DNA of 64,000 nt, taken from the NCBI GenBank assembly GCA_002255365.1, contig NCBI01000022.1, positions 1 to 64,000 on the forward strand, written 5' to 3'. The translations under genes and the position numbers were made by a program. This document shows, piece by piece, positions 10,343 through 20,318 of the stretch. Numbering within the stretch: the stretch's first letter is position 1; each line of letters begins with the position of its first letter. Source of the stretch: Chromatiales bacterium 21-64-14 (GTDB lineage Bacteria; Pseudomonadota; Gammaproteobacteria; 21-64-14). The notes under the pieces were generated by a model. It searched no databases and was not told the origin of the DNA. It worked only from the letters and a program-made list of their open reading frames with translations.

Positions 10343-11233
10343 ATGAACGCAGCCGTCAAACCCATCGTCCCGGCACCGGGACCGAAGAGTCCGGTGGCGC
10401 TGGCTGCCAGCGACCCGGGACGGGCACCCGCGCCAGCCCCGCGCCGTGGCTTCCCGTGGATGAGGCGTGCCCTGCGCGCCGTGGCGTTGCCCGCCATGAC
10501 GTTCGCCGTGGTGATCGGTGTGTGGTTGTTCCTCCACGAGCACGTGGCGCCGGGGCTGCCCTCGCCCTTGGCCACTTGGCATCAGGCCATGGAGATCCTC
10601 GCCCACCCGTTCTACAGCTCGGGCCCCAACGACAAGGGTATCGGCTGGCAGTTGTTGTACTCCCTGGGGCGGGTAATGGCGGGGTTTGGGCTCGCGGTGC
10701 TGGTGGGAGTGCCGGTGGGCTTCCTCATGGGCACGAGTACGAATTTCCATCGTGCATGGAATCCATTGGTGCAGATTCTGCGCCCGGTAAGTCCGTTGGC
10801 GTGGCTACCGATCGGGCTCTTGCTGTTCAAGTCCGTGAACCCATCGGCGGTGTTCGTAATCTTTATCACCTGCATCTGGCCAACCCTGCTGAATACCGCT
10901 GCGGGGGTCCGCGACGTCCCCCGGGATTATCTGAATGTGGCGCGGGTCCTGAAACTAAACCGCTGGGAGACGGCGCGGCGCATCCTGCTTCCGGCCACGC
11001 GTCCCTACATCATCACCGGCATGCGCCTGTCGCTGAGCGTCGCATGGATGGTGATCGTCGCAGCCGAGATGCTTACCGGTGGTGTGGGGATCGGATACTA
11101 CGTCTGGGACGAGTGGAACAACTTGAACGTCAAGTCGATCATCGTCGCCATCGTCTTGATCGGCGTGGTCGGAATCGCTCTGGAATTAGTGATGGACGTG
11201 ATCCAGAAACGTTTTGACTACACCCGCCGTTAA
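10343..11233 (+). CDS. nrtB: Nitrate ABC transporter permease
   Basis: The membrane component of the nitrate importer, 296 residues, with about six hydrophobic helices and the binding-protein-dependent transport signature around WETARRILLPATRPYIITG (EAA loop contacting the ATPase). The first ~45 residues are Pro/Ala-rich and probably cytoplasmic. A strong site, AGGAGGG, precedes the ATG. It lies 38 bases after nrtA and 23 before the ATPase gene. Confidence 0.92.
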   Translation: MNAAVKPIVPAPGPKSPVALAASDPGRAPAPAPRRGFPWMRRALRAVALPAMTFAVVIGVWLFLHEHVAPGLPSPLATWHQAMEILAHPFYSSGPNDKGIGWQLLYSLGRVMAGFGLAVLVGVPVGFLMGTSTNFHRAWNPLVQILRPVSPLAWLPIGLLLFKSVNPSAVFVIFITCIWPTLLNTAAGVRDVPRDYLNVARVLKLNRWETARRILLPATRPYIITGMRLSLSVAWMVIVAAEMLTGGVGIGYYVWDEWNNLNVKSIIVAIVLIGVVGIALELVMDVIQKRFDYTRR

Positions 11234-11256
11234 GTGGCGCCACGGGAGCGGAACGC

Positions 11257-12057
11257 GTGAAACACTACTTGAGCCTGGACCACGTAAGCATGGTATTTGA
11301 CACTGTGCGGGGCCCGTTTCATGCCCTGTCCCGTGTGCAGCTCGGGATCGACCGGGGTCAGTTCGTGAGCATCATCGGACATTCCGGGTGTGGGAAATCC
11401 ACGGTTCTCAACCTGATCGCGGGCCTGCTGCTGCCCACTCACGGAGGCGTGCTGCTTGATGACCACGAGGTGGCGGGACCGGGACCAGATCGGGCGGTGG
11501 TGTTTCAGAACCACTCGTTGCTGCCATGGCTTACGGTGTATGGAAATGTACGCCTTGCCGTGGACAAGGTGTTCGGCCCGACCCGCAACCGCGAAACGCG
11601 TCACGACTGGACCCTCCACAACCTAGAGATGGTGAATATGGTCGAGGACCGTGACAAGCACCCCCACGAGATATCCGGGGGTATGAAGCAGCGGGTGGGA
11701 ATCGCCCGTGCCCTGGCCATGGAGCCCAAGGTGCTGCTGATGGATGAGCCCTTCGGGGCCTTGGACGCGCTCACCCGCGCTCAGTTGCAGGACACGGTGA
11801 TGGACCTTCACCGCCGGCTTGCCAATACCGTGGTGATGATTACCCACGACGTGGATGAAGCGGTACTGCTCTCGGACCGGGTGGTGATGATGAACAACGG
11901 CCCGGCAGCCACGGTGGGTGACGTGCTGGAAATCGGCCTGCCGCGGCCGCGCCGGCGGGTGGAGCTGGCGAGCCACGACGCGTACAACCGGTACCGGGCG
12001 GAGATCCTGCGCTTCCTGTATGAATGTCACGATCATCCGGCGGAGGACGCGGCATAG
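11257..12057 (+). CDS. nrtD: Nitrate ABC transporter ATP-binding protein
   Basis: A 266-residue ABC ATPase with Walker A (GHSGCGKST), the Q-loop region (FQNHSLLPWLTV), signature ISGGMKQRVGIARAL and Walker B with LLMDEPFGALDALTR. It belongs to the NrtD/NasD/SsuB group and energises uptake through NrtB. There is no C-terminal solute-binding domain, so it is NrtD-like rather than NrtC. It is part of the nrtABD-nirBD run. Confidence 0.92.
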   Translation: MKHYLSLDHVSMVFDTVRGPFHALSRVQLGIDRGQFVSIIGHSGCGKSTVLNLIAGLLLPTHGGVLLDDHEVAGPGPDRAVVFQNHSLLPWLTVYGNVRLAVDKVFGPTRNRETRHDWTLHNLEMVNMVEDRDKHPHEISGGMKQRVGIARALAMEPKVLLMDEPFGALDALTRAQLQDTVMDLHRRLANTVVMITHDVDEAVLLSDRVVMMNNGPAATVGDVLEIGLPRPRRRVELASHDAYNRYRAEILRFLYECHDHPAEDAA

Positions 12058-12077
12058 GCTGCGGCAGAGGCATGGCA

Positions 12078-14513
12078 ATGAAGGATAAACTGGTATTGAT
12101 CGGCAACGGCATGGCCGGGGTGCGTACCCTGGAGGAGTTGCTCAAGCTCGACCCAGACCGCTACGGGATCACGGTGTTCGGCGCCGAGCCCTTCGGTAAC
12201 TACAACCGGATCCTGCTCTCGCCGGTGTTGGCGGGGGAAAAGACGCTGCAGGATATCCTGCTGAATGACCGCGACTGGTACGAGGAAAACGGCATCACCC
12301 TGCGCACCGGCTGCGAGGTTACATTTATCGATCGGCGTCGACGGCGGGTGGTGGGTGCCGATGGCAGCGGGGCGGAGTATGACCGCCTGCTCCTGGCGAC
12401 GGGATCGGTGCCGTTCGTCCTCCCGGTGCCCGGGCATGACCTGCCGGGGGTAGTCACGTTCCGCGACATCCAGGATGTCGACCGGATGCTGGTGGCGGCG
12501 GGCAGTGGCGGGCGCGCGGTGGTGATCGGGGGCGGCTTGCTGGGCCTGGAGGCGGCCAACGGGCTGGCGCGTCAGGGCATGGAGGTTACCGTGGTGCACG
12601 TCCTCGATACCCTGATGGAACGCCAGCTGGACCGCCCGGCGGCGGAATTGCTGCGGCGCTCGCTGGAAAGCCGTGGCCTCACGTTCCGGATGGCCGCGCG
12701 TACCCAGGCGATCGTTGGCGAGGAGCGGGTGCGCGGGGTGTGCTTCTCCGATGGTCAGGAGCTGGCGGCGGACCTGGTGGTGATGGCGGTGGGGATCCGG
12801 CCCAACGTCGAGCTGGCGCAGCAAGCTGGATTGTACTGTGAGCGGGGCGTTGTGGTGAACGATACTATGCAGACCTACGACCCGCGCATCTACGCGGTCG
12901 GGGAGTGCGTCCAACACCGCAGCGCAACTTACGGTTTGGTGGCACCGCTGTTCGAGCAGGCCAAGGTATGCGCGAATCACTTGGCGGATCTTGGCTACGC
13001 GCGTTACCCGGGTTCGGTGACCGCGACCCGGCTAAAGGTAACCGGGATCGAGCTGTTCTCCGCGGGCGATTACCTAGGAGGCGAGGGCTACGACGAATTG
13101 GTGTACCAGGATCCTGGTCATGGGGTCTACAAGAAGCTGGTGGTGAAGGACGACCGTCTGTGTGGCGCGGTGTTATTTGGGGATACGACGGACGCCTCCT
13201 GGTATTTCCAACTCATGCGTGAGACCACCGACGTCGACGCGTTTCGTGACCGATTGCTGTTCGGACAGGCGCACCTGGGTGATTCCGGTCACGGTGGGGC
13301 GGCCACGGTGGCTGCCATGGCGGATGACGCGGAGGTGTGCGGTTGCAATGGCGTATGTAAGGGCGCGATCGTCCGTGCGATCACTGCCAAGGGCCTGTTT
13401 ACCCTGGAGGAGGTGCGCGCCCACACCAAGGCCTCCAGTTCCTGTGGGTCCTGCACTGGCATCGTGGAACAACTCCTGGCCCAGGTGCTTGGAGGCGACT
13501 ATTCGGCGCCCGAGGTCAAGCCACTGTGTCCGTGCACCACCTTCACCCACGAGGACGTGCGTCGGGTGATCCGCGAAAATGCCCTCAAGAGCGTGCCCGA
13601 GGTGATCCGTTTTCTGGAGTGGAAGACCCCGGACGGATGCCAGGTATGCCGGCCGGCGCTCAATTATTATCTGCTCTGCGCGTGGCCGGGTGAATACCGG
13701 GACGACGGCCAGTCCCGCTTCATCAATGAGCGGGCCCACGCCAATATCCAGCGCGATGGCACCTATTCGGTGGTGCCGCGCATCTGGGGCGGCGTCACTA
13801 CCCCCGCCGAACTCAAGGCGATCGCGGAAGTGGCGGAGAAGTTTCAGGTACCGACGGTGAAGTTCACCGGCGGACAACGTATCGACCTGCTCGGCGTGAA
13901 AAAGGAACAGCTCCCCGCGGTGTGGCGGGATCTGAACCGTGCCGGATTGGTATCCGGCCACGCCTACGGAAAAGCGGTGCGCACAGTGAAGACCTGCGTC
14001 GGTTCCGAGTGGTGCTGGTTCGGGACCCAGGTCTCCACTACGCTGGGGATCCGGTTGGAGCGTTTGTGCTGGGGCGCGTGGACTCCCCATAAGGTGAAAC
14101 TTGGGGTGTCCGGTTGTCCGCGCAACTGCGCCGAGGCCACCATCAAGGACTTCGGGGTGGTGGGAGTGGACTCCGGCTGGGAGATCCACATCGGCGGCAA
14201 CGGCGGTGTGAAGGTCCGGGCCACGGACCTGCTCGGCCGGGTCAAGACGATGGAGGAAGTGTTGGAGTACGCCAGCGCTTTCCTGCAGCTCTACCGGGAG
14301 GAGGCGCGCTACCTGGAACGCACCGCGCCGTGGATCGAACGGGTAGGGCTGGGTTACGTGCGCCAGCGGCTGGTGGAGGACGCCAGGGGGCGTGGCACAC
14401 TGCATCAACGTTTTCTGGAGTCCCAACAGTATGCTCAGATCGATCCGTGGGCAGAACAGGCGGCCCCGGCGGTCGCACCCGCGGAGTTTGTCCCGGTGGT
14501 GCGGGTCGGATGA
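12078..14513 (+). CDS. nirB: Assimilatory nitrite reductase large subunit
   Basis: This cytoplasmic siroheme enzyme reduces nitrite to ammonium with NAD(P)H. The product of about 811 residues has an N-terminal FAD/NAD(P)H domain (LVLIGNGMAGVRTLEELL; second nucleotide fold VVIGGGLLGLEAA), two BFD-type [2Fe-2S] cysteine segments (CGCNGVCKG; SSSCGSCTG) and a C-terminal sulfite/nitrite reductase module with TCVGSEWC and GVSGCPRNCAEA binding [4Fe-4S] and siroheme. The frame opens upstream inside nrtD, but ATG at 12078 follows GCAGAGG at good spacing. It overlaps nirD by four bases. Confidence 0.95.
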   Translation: MKDKLVLIGNGMAGVRTLEELLKLDPDRYGITVFGAEPFGNYNRILLSPVLAGEKTLQDILLNDRDWYEENGITLRTGCEVTFIDRRRRRVVGADGSGAEYDRLLLATGSVPFVLPVPGHDLPGVVTFRDIQDVDRMLVAAGSGGRAVVIGGGLLGLEAANGLARQGMEVTVVHVLDTLMERQLDRPAAELLRRSLESRGLTFRMAARTQAIVGEERVRGVCFSDGQELAADLVVMAVGIRPNVELAQQAGLYCERGVVVNDTMQTYDPRIYAVGECVQHRSATYGLVAPLFEQAKVCANHLADLGYARYPGSVTATRLKVTGIELFSAGDYLGGEGYDELVYQDPGHGVYKKLVVKDDRLCGAVLFGDTTDASWYFQLMRETTDVDAFRDRLLFGQAHLGDSGHGGAATVAAMADDAEVCGCNGVCKGAIVRAITAKGLFTLEEVRAHTKASSSCGSCTGIVEQLLAQVLGGDYSAPEVKPLCPCTTFTHEDVRRVIRENALKSVPEVIRFLEWKTPDGCQVCRPALNYYLLCAWPGEYRDDGQSRFINERAHANIQRDGTYSVVPRIWGGVTTPAELKAIAEVAEKFQVPTVKFTGGQRIDLLGVKKEQLPAVWRDLNRAGLVSGHAYGKAVRTVKTCVGSEWCWFGTQVSTTLGIRLERLCWGAWTPHKVKLGVSGCPRNCAEATIKDFGVVGVDSGWEIHIGGNGGVKVRATDLLGRVKTMEEVLEYASAFLQLYREEARYLERTAPWIERVGLGYVRQRLVEDARGRGTLHQRFLESQQYAQIDPWAEQAAPAVAPAEFVPVVRVG

Positions 14514-14926
14514 GCGCCAAGCGCATTGGGGATCACACCGTGAGTACGAATCAACCCATAGAATTAGCTCCGCGCGCGGATCTGCAGGCCCGTACGGAGG
14601 GAGATCCCGGCGGCGCATGGATCCTGGTGGCGGTCCTCGCGGCGATCCCGGTACGGGGCGCCCGGGTCGTCGCCACGCCGGAGGGGGATGTGGCCGTGTT
14701 CCGGACCTCCGATGACCAAGTATTCGCGGTGCGCGACCGCTGTCCCCACAAAGGCGGGCCGCTGTCCCAGGGCATCGTATTTGGGCACCGCGTGGCGTGT
14801 CCCCTGCATAACTGGGTGATTGACCTGGAACAGGGTCAGGCGGTGGCGCCGGATGAGGGGTGCGCAGCGCGCTTCCCGGTGCGTGTAACCGACGGAATGG
14901 TGTACTTGGCCCTGCGGGCGTTTTAG
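14510..14926 (+). CDS. nirD: Nitrite reductase small subunit, Rieske-type
   Basis: The 138-residue partner of NirB. It has a Rieske fold with both ligand boxes intact (RCPHKGGPLSQG and ACPLHNW, i.e. CxH and CxxH), so it can hold a [2Fe-2S] cluster; many NirD proteins have lost these ligands. ATG at 14510 overlaps the nirB stop (ATGA). A GTG at 14540 is an alternative that would remove a 10-residue N-terminal extension. Confidence 0.9.
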   Translation: MSAKRIGDHTVSTNQPIELAPRADLQARTEGDPGGAWILVAVLAAIPVRGARVVATPEGDVAVFRTSDDQVFAVRDRCPHKGGPLSQGIVFGHRVACPLHNWVIDLEQGQAVAPDEGCAARFPVRVTDGMVYLALRAF

Positions 14927-15166
14927 CGGGGGTGGAGGCGCTGGGGCTGGGGTCGCGGGAGGACCTCGACCAGCCGTGAAGAGAGGAATTTGGTGGTTCT
15001 GAATATTCCACGGGCGACACCGGCTGGCGTCCTGCGGGCACAGCCCACAGGGATGGCGGATCCCGTTTGCCGCGCCCCGGCGTTGCGCCGTGCCCGGCGT
15101 GCCTGACCGGGCGTCCAACGGGCTGACGGCGCCCCGGCGCCGAACTTGTCAACGGGCCCCACACCG

Positions 15167-17878
15167 ATGACCAAGCCAGTTCGTACCACTTGTCCATATT
15201 GTGGCGTTGGTTGCGGAGTACTGGTTACACCGGAGCCCGGCGGTGGGGTGACGGTGCATGGCGATCCGGATCATCCAGCCAACCAGGGGCGACTATGTTC
15301 CAAGGGTGCCGCGCTCGCCGAGACCGTAGGGTTCGAAGAGCGCCTGTTGAGTCCGGAGATCCGCGGCGCGCGGGTCTCCTGGGAGCAGGCTCTAGATCAC
15401 GTCGCGGACAGGTTCCGGCGCATCATTGATGCCCACGGTCCAGACGCCGTGGCGTTCTACGTCTCCGGTCAGCTCCTTACCGAAGATTACTACGTGGCCA
15501 ACAAACTGATGAAGGGCTACATCGGGCGTGCCAATATCGACACCAATTCCCGCTTGTGCATGTCCTCCAGCGTCGCCGGGCATCAGCGCGCATTCGGAGC
15601 CGACCTGGTCCCGGGCTGCTACGAAGACCTGGACGACGCGGAACTGGTGGTGCTGGTGGGTTCCAACACCGCGTGGTGTCACCCGGTGCTGTACCAGCGG
15701 CTGCGAGCGGCGCGCGAGCGCGCTCCCGGCCGCACCCTGGTCGTGGTGGATCCGCGGCGCACGGCGAGTTGTGAACTGGCGGATCTGCATCTGGCGATCC
15801 GGCCCGGCACCGACACGGTGCTGTTCAACGGACTACTGGTGTATCTGTTCGACCACGGGCGGGTGGACTACGGCTTTCTCGAGGCCCATGGTGAGGGGTA
15901 CGCGGCGAGTCTCGAGGCCGCCCGTGCATCGGCGCCCTCCATTCCTGCGGTGGCCCGCGCCTGCGGGGTACCGGAGGCGGAAGTGGCGGATCTCTACCAC
16001 CGCTACGCACGCACCCCGAAGGCGATGACCCTGTACTCCCAGGGGGTCAACCAGTCCTCCAGCGGCACCGACAAGGTCAACGCCATCATCAATTGTCATC
16101 TTGCCACTGGACGTATCGGGCACCCGGGGATGGGCCCGTTCTCCCTGACTGGGCAGCCCAACGCCATGGGTGGCCGCGAGGTCGGGGGGCTCGCGAACCA
16201 GCTTGCCGCCCACATGGGCTTCGACCCAAATGAGGTGGACCGCGTGGCGCGGTTCTGGCGTGCGCCACGGGTGGCCAACCGGCCCGGCCTGAAGGCGGTG
16301 GAGCTGTTTCACGCGGTCGAGGCCGGGGCCGTGAAGGCGCTGTGGATCATGGCAACCAATCCCGTGGTGAGTCTGCCGGATGCGGACCAGGTGCGGCGGG
16401 CGTTGGGCCGTTGCGAGCTGGTGGTACTGTCCGACTGCATCCGCGCGACCGATACCGCCGCTTTTGCTCATGTGCTCCTGCCCGCCAGCGCATGGGGCGA
16501 GAAGGACGGCACGGTAACAAACTCGGAGCGGCGTATCTCGCGCCAGCGTCCGTTCCGCGCGTCTCCCGGAGACGCGCGACCCGACTGGTGGATCGTGAGC
16601 CAAGTGGCGCGCCGTATGGGCTACGAAGCGGCGTTTCCCTATCGGAACGCCGCCGCGGTGTTTAACGAGCACGCGCGGCTGTCGGGGTTCGAGAACGATG
16701 GTCAGCGCGTCTTCGACCTGAGCGGCCTGACGTCCCTGGAGGACGCGGACTACGACGCTCTCGCGCCCGTGCAATGGCCGGTAACCGCCGCCGCGCCCCG
16801 AGGCACACCGCGTCTGTTCGGGGATGGGCGTTTCTCTACTCCGTCCGGACGCGGCCGGTTGGTGCCGATAACGCCCCGCCCACCGGCGCGCGCAACCGAA
16901 TCGACCAGTTATCCCCTGGTGCTCAACACCGGGCGGGTGCGCGATCATTGGCATACGCTCACCCGCACCGGTCTCTCGCCACGGCTCTCCGCCCATACCC
17001 CGGAGCCCTACGCGGAACTGCATCCCCGGGACGCGCTGGCGCGCGCGGTCCGGGAGGGCGCCCTGGTTCGGGTCGTCTCGCGTTGGGGTGCAATGCTGGC
17101 CCGGGCGCGGATCTCCGACGCCCAACAGCCCGGCTCGGTGTTTGTCCCGATGCACTGGGGGGAGACGTTTGCCCGGGCCGGGCGGGTAGGCGCCGTGGTA
17201 AATCCGGACACCGATCCGATCTCCGGGCAACCGGAGTTCAAGCACACCCCGGTGGAGGTGGAGCCTTATGGGGCGGCTTGGTACGGCTTCGTCCTGGCCC
17301 GGATCCGGGTCGGGTTCCCGGAGGCCGACTATCGGGTCCGGGTGCGCGCGCGTGGCCACTGGCGCTATGAACTGGCGGGGGCTCGGCCCCCGGACGATTG
17401 GGCGGTGTGGGCGCATCATCGGCTCTCCGGAGACTGCGCCACGGGCGAGTGGTTGGAGTACCGCGATGCCAGAAACGGTGTCTACCGGGCCGCTTGGTTG
17501 GTGGATGGACGCTTGGAGGCGTGCGGGTTCTTTGGGACGTCCCCGCAACTCCCGCCGCGTGCTTGGTTGACGGAAATCTTCCAGGCCGACATGCTGGATC
17601 CGGCCGCGCGCGCCTCCCTCCTGGCAGGGGTCCCCGGCCAGGGGCGTGGTGGAGCGGGGCCCACCGTGTGCTGCTGCCTCCAAGTGGGCCGGGATACCCT
17701 GGTGGCAGCGATCCGCAGTCAGGGCTGTACCACGCTGGAGGCCCTCGGAGTAGCCTTGGGGGCAGGCACCCAATGCGGATCCTGCGTGCCGGAGTTACGC
17801 GCACTCTTAGCGGAGATCCATGGTAAATCGACGACAATCATCGCGGAACCGGCCGATAGGCAGCCCCCATCCCACTGA
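15167..17878 (+). CDS. nasA: Assimilatory nitrate reductase catalytic subunit
   Basis: A molybdopterin (MGD) oxidoreductase reducing nitrate to nitrite in the cytoplasm, about 903 residues. The N-terminal [4Fe-4S] motif is CPYCGVGCGV followed by a later CSKGA; the central MGD-binding regions include NSRLCMSSSVAGH and TNPVVSLPDADQV. The C-terminal ~60 residues hold a BFD-like [2Fe-2S] domain (VCCCLQVG and GTQCGSCVPEL), as in NasA types that lack a separate electron-transfer subunit. A TTG 21 bases upstream is in frame but ATG is preferred. About 240 bases without a recognised gene separate it from nirD. Confidence 0.95.
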   Translation: MTKPVRTTCPYCGVGCGVLVTPEPGGGVTVHGDPDHPANQGRLCSKGAALAETVGFEERLLSPEIRGARVSWEQALDHVADRFRRIIDAHGPDAVAFYVSGQLLTEDYYVANKLMKGYIGRANIDTNSRLCMSSSVAGHQRAFGADLVPGCYEDLDDAELVVLVGSNTAWCHPVLYQRLRAARERAPGRTLVVVDPRRTASCELADLHLAIRPGTDTVLFNGLLVYLFDHGRVDYGFLEAHGEGYAASLEAARASAPSIPAVARACGVPEAEVADLYHRYARTPKAMTLYSQGVNQSSSGTDKVNAIINCHLATGRIGHPGMGPFSLTGQPNAMGGREVGGLANQLAAHMGFDPNEVDRVARFWRAPRVANRPGLKAVELFHAVEAGAVKALWIMATNPVVSLPDADQVRRALGRCELVVLSDCIRATDTAAFAHVLLPASAWGEKDGTVTNSERRISRQRPFRASPGDARPDWWIVSQVARRMGYEAAFPYRNAAAVFNEHARLSGFENDGQRVFDLSGLTSLEDADYDALAPVQWPVTAAAPRGTPRLFGDGRFSTPSGRGRLVPITPRPPARATESTSYPLVLNTGRVRDHWHTLTRTGLSPRLSAHTPEPYAELHPRDALARAVREGALVRVVSRWGAMLARARISDAQQPGSVFVPMHWGETFARAGRVGAVVNPDTDPISGQPEFKHTPVEVEPYGAAWYGFVLARIRVGFPEADYRVRVRARGHWRYELAGARPPDDWAVWAHHRLSGDCATGEWLEYRDARNGVYRAAWLVDGRLEACGFFGTSPQLPPRAWLTEIFQADMLDPAARASLLAGVPGQGRGGAGPTVCCCLQVGRDTLVAAIRSQGCTTLEALGVALGAGTQCGSCVPELRALLAEIHGKSTTIIAEPADRQPPSH

Positions 17879-17977
17879 ATCCACTGCGCTTCGTGCGCCA
17901 GTGGCCGCTGACGCTATCGATAATGGGATATTCCTTTATTTCGAGGGGCATGGTTCAGTGTCTCACAGAGGATCTCC

Positions 17978-19429
17978 ATGGATTACCTACCGATTTTCAT
18001 GAATATCCGAGATCGCCCCTGCCTGGTGGTGGGAGGGGGCGAGGTGGCGGCCCGTAAGGTGGGGCTGCTGTTGCGCGCGGGGGCCCAGGTGACGGTGGTG
18101 GCGCCGCGGTTGTCCCGCACGCTGGCGGGCCGGGCCCTGCGCCGGGAAGTGCGCCACGAGGCGCGGGATTTTGTCCCGGAGGACTTGGTGGATCGTGCCC
18201 TGGTGATCGCCGCCACCGACCGCCACGAGGTCAACCGCCGGGTGTCGGAGGAGGCGCGCGCCCGCGGTATCCCGGTGAACGTGGTGGATCAGCCGGAGCT
18301 GTGCACGTTCGTAATGCCTTCCATCATCGATCGCTCGCCGATTCAGGTGGCGGTCTCCACCGGTGGCACTTCCCCAGTGCTGGCGCGGCTGTTGCGCTCC
18401 CGCCTGGAGACCCTGATTCCTTCCGCCTACGGCCAACTGGCGCGCCTCGCCGAATCGTTTCGGGCCAAGGTCAAGAGCCGCATCCCCAACGGCGATAGCC
18501 GGCGGCGGTTCTGGGAGCATGTGCTGCAAGGGCCAGTGGCGGAGATGATGTTGGCCGGGCGTGAGTCCGAAGCGCGCCGCGCCCTGGAACGGGAGTTGGC
18601 CACGGCGGGCGTGGACCCGGCACCACAAGGCGAGGTCTACTTGGTGGGCGGTGGCCCGGGCGACCCGGACCTGTTGACGTTTCGTGCCCTGCGCCTCATG
18701 CAGCAGGCTGACGTGGTGATCTACGACCGCCTGGTGGCGCCGGAGGTACTGGAACTGGTGCGCCGCGACGCTGAGCAGATCTACGTGGGTAAGGAGAGCG
18801 ACAACCACGTAGTGCCTCAAGATGAGATCAACCAACTGCTGGTGAAGCTCGCGAAGCAGGGCAAACGGGTATTGCGTCTGAAAGGCGGCGACCCATTCAT
18901 TTTCGGGCGCGGGGGCGAGGAGATCGACACCTTGGCTCAGGAGGGCATCCCGTTCCAGGTGGTGCCGGGAATCACCGCCGCCTCCGGGTGCGCCGCGTAC
19001 ACCGGTATCCCGCTGACCCATCGGGACTATGCCCATTCCTGCGTGTTCGTCACCGGCCACCTGAAGGACGAGGCCATCGATCTCAATTGGGATGCCCTGG
19101 TGCAGCCCCATCAGACCGTGGTGTTCTACATGGGCGTGCGTGGTGTACAGGTGCTGTGCCGCGAGCTCATAACCCATGGAATGTCCGCCGCCACCCCGGT
19201 CGCTGTCGTCCACCGCGGCACCACCCGTGCCCAGCGGATCTACATTGGCACCCTCGAGACCCTGCCTGCCATCGTGAAGGATGAGGAGATTCGGCCGCCG
19301 TCGCTCATCATCGTCGGCGAGGTGGTGCGCCTGCATGAGAAGCTCGACTGGTTCCAGCCGTCGACGGCCGAATCCGCGGTCGATACTACCGGGAGCACCA
19401 GTACCGGTGCGGGTACCGTTTCGGTCTGA
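17978..19429 (+). CDS. cysG: Siroheme synthase CysG
   Basis: A trifunctional enzyme: uroporphyrinogen-III methyltransferase, precorrin-2 dehydrogenase and ferrochelatase. The 483-residue product has an N-terminal NAD-binding domain ([14 protein letters not shown]), a dimerisation and chelatase region to ~residue 205, and a C-terminal methyltransferase with [15 protein letters not shown] and [16 protein letters not shown]. Siroheme is needed by NirB and by the DsrAB reductase encoded 17 kb away, so this gene may serve both pathways. Confidence 0.95.
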   Translation: MDYLPIFMNIRDRPCLVVGGGEVAARKVGLLLRAGAQVTVVAPRLSRTLAGRALRREVRHEARDFVPEDLVDRALVIAATDRHEVNRRVSEEARARGIPVNVVDQPELCTFVMPSIIDRSPIQVAVSTGGTSPVLARLLRSRLETLIPSAYGQLARLAESFRAKVKSRIPNGDSRRRFWEHVLQGPVAEMMLAGRESEARRALERELATAGVDPAPQGEVYLVGGGPGDPDLLTFRALRLMQQADVVIYDRLVAPEVLELVRRDAEQIYVGKESDNHVVPQDEINQLLVKLAKQGKRVLRLKGGDPFIFGRGGEEIDTLAQEGIPFQVVPGITAASGCAAYTGIPLTHRDYAHSCVFVTGHLKDEAIDLNWDALVQPHQTVVFYMGVRGVQVLCRELITHGMSAATPVAVVHRGTTRAQRIYIGTLETLPAIVKDEEIRPPSLIIVGEVVRLHEKLDWFQPSTAESAVDTTGSTSTGAGTVSV

Positions 19430-19610
19430 ATCCATTCCTCTCGTGCGTTCCAGCGCGGATCGGTGCCCGCCAGTTCGGTTGCATCCGCCGGTGTTTCTGT
19501 TCTAGCCTGTATCGTTCATCGGTGTTTGTCACGCGGGCGCTCCGGGGCCGTTGGCCAGAGACGCAAGGGCCGTAGCGCGCCAGAGGTGTAACGAGGCGGG
19601 CGGGGGGTAT

Positions 19611-19964
19611 ATGCGGGTACGCACGGCGTTGATTGTTGCGCTTCTTCTCGTGGCGGGGCCTGCGCTAGCCCAGGGGCACGGGTTCATTTTCACCTCCCCC
19701 GCGGACTACCGGACCCTGATACCGGTCAAGGCAGACTCGGTGTGGCAGGCAATTCCGACGGTGGCCGAGAAGACCGGCCAACCCGTCAGTTTCGCTGATG
19801 CCTACGCAGTGTTCTGGAGTGATATGACGGCTCGAATCCACGCCGCCGTGGAGGGTATGCGTGGGCGCGCGGACGGGGTGGCGAACCTGCGGATCCAGTA
19901 TCAAGTGAGTGGTCAATGGTACTATTTTTCCGCGACCTTCGATTTTGTGAAACGGGTGAAATAG
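19611..19964 (+). CDS. Small secreted protein of unknown function
   Basis: A 117-residue product with a clear signal peptide (VRTALIVALLLVAGPALAQG, cleavage probably after ALA) and a short mature part with several aromatic residues and a C-terminal YYFSATFDFVKRVK. No Cys, no known domain recognised. The ATG at 19611 follows a G-rich site; an upstream in-frame start at 19551 would place 20 unrelated residues before the signal peptide. It precedes a MITE-like repeat. Confidence 0.6.
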   Translation: MRVRTALIVALLLVAGPALAQGHGFIFTSPADYRTLIPVKADSVWQAIPTVAEKTGQPVSFADAYAVFWSDMTARIHAAVEGMRGRADGVANLRIQYQVSGQWYYFSATFDFVKRVK

Positions 19965-20102
19965 GAGACTCCGCCACAGACCGGCCTCTGCGGAGTTGCG
20001 CACGCTTGCGAGTGGCGGGCCCTGGTGGCGCAGGTGCTGCCTTGCGGTGGAGCGGGCCGGTTCGGCGCGCGCTGCATGGGCCTCCAATCGGGAAACTATC
20101 AC

Positions 20103-20251
20103 ACTAGAACCGATCTCAAAATCGCAGATCGGGCGTTCAGGAAAGGCGCGGGCCCTGTGAGGAGCGCAGTTTACACCCACTAAATGAGCACCGCAGCAGG
20201 GTCCGCAACGCCGCATGGGCGACCGAGATTCATTTTGAGATAGGTTCTAGT
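20103..20251. repeat. MITE-like repeat, copy 1
   Basis: A 149-bp non-coding element bounded by perfect terminal inverted repeats ACTAGAACC / GGTTCTAGT, extended inwards with few mismatches (ATCTCAAAAT against ATTTTGAGAT). The interior shares long blocks with a second copy at 43155-43290, for example GGCGTTCAGG, TGAGCACCG, AGCAGGGT and CGCAACGCCGCA. No target-site duplication was evident. The structure suggests a non-autonomous transposable element or a large REP-type repeat. Confidence 0.75.
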
Positions 20252-20318
20252 CCCTTGCATCCCTCGCGCGGGTTCAGTACCGTCCCAGAGGCGTTTCCAT
20301 GGAAATCCGTTCATCTCG

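Noticed and set aside
14114..14509. N-terminal extension of nirD to 14114
   Set aside because: Those codons overlap nirB in another frame and have no Rieske-family character; the real start overlaps the nirB stop.
13173..15197. 674-codon minus-strand frame opposite nirB-nirD
   Set aside because: It covers two confidently identified genes on the other strand and reads as low-complexity Arg/Pro/His sequence.
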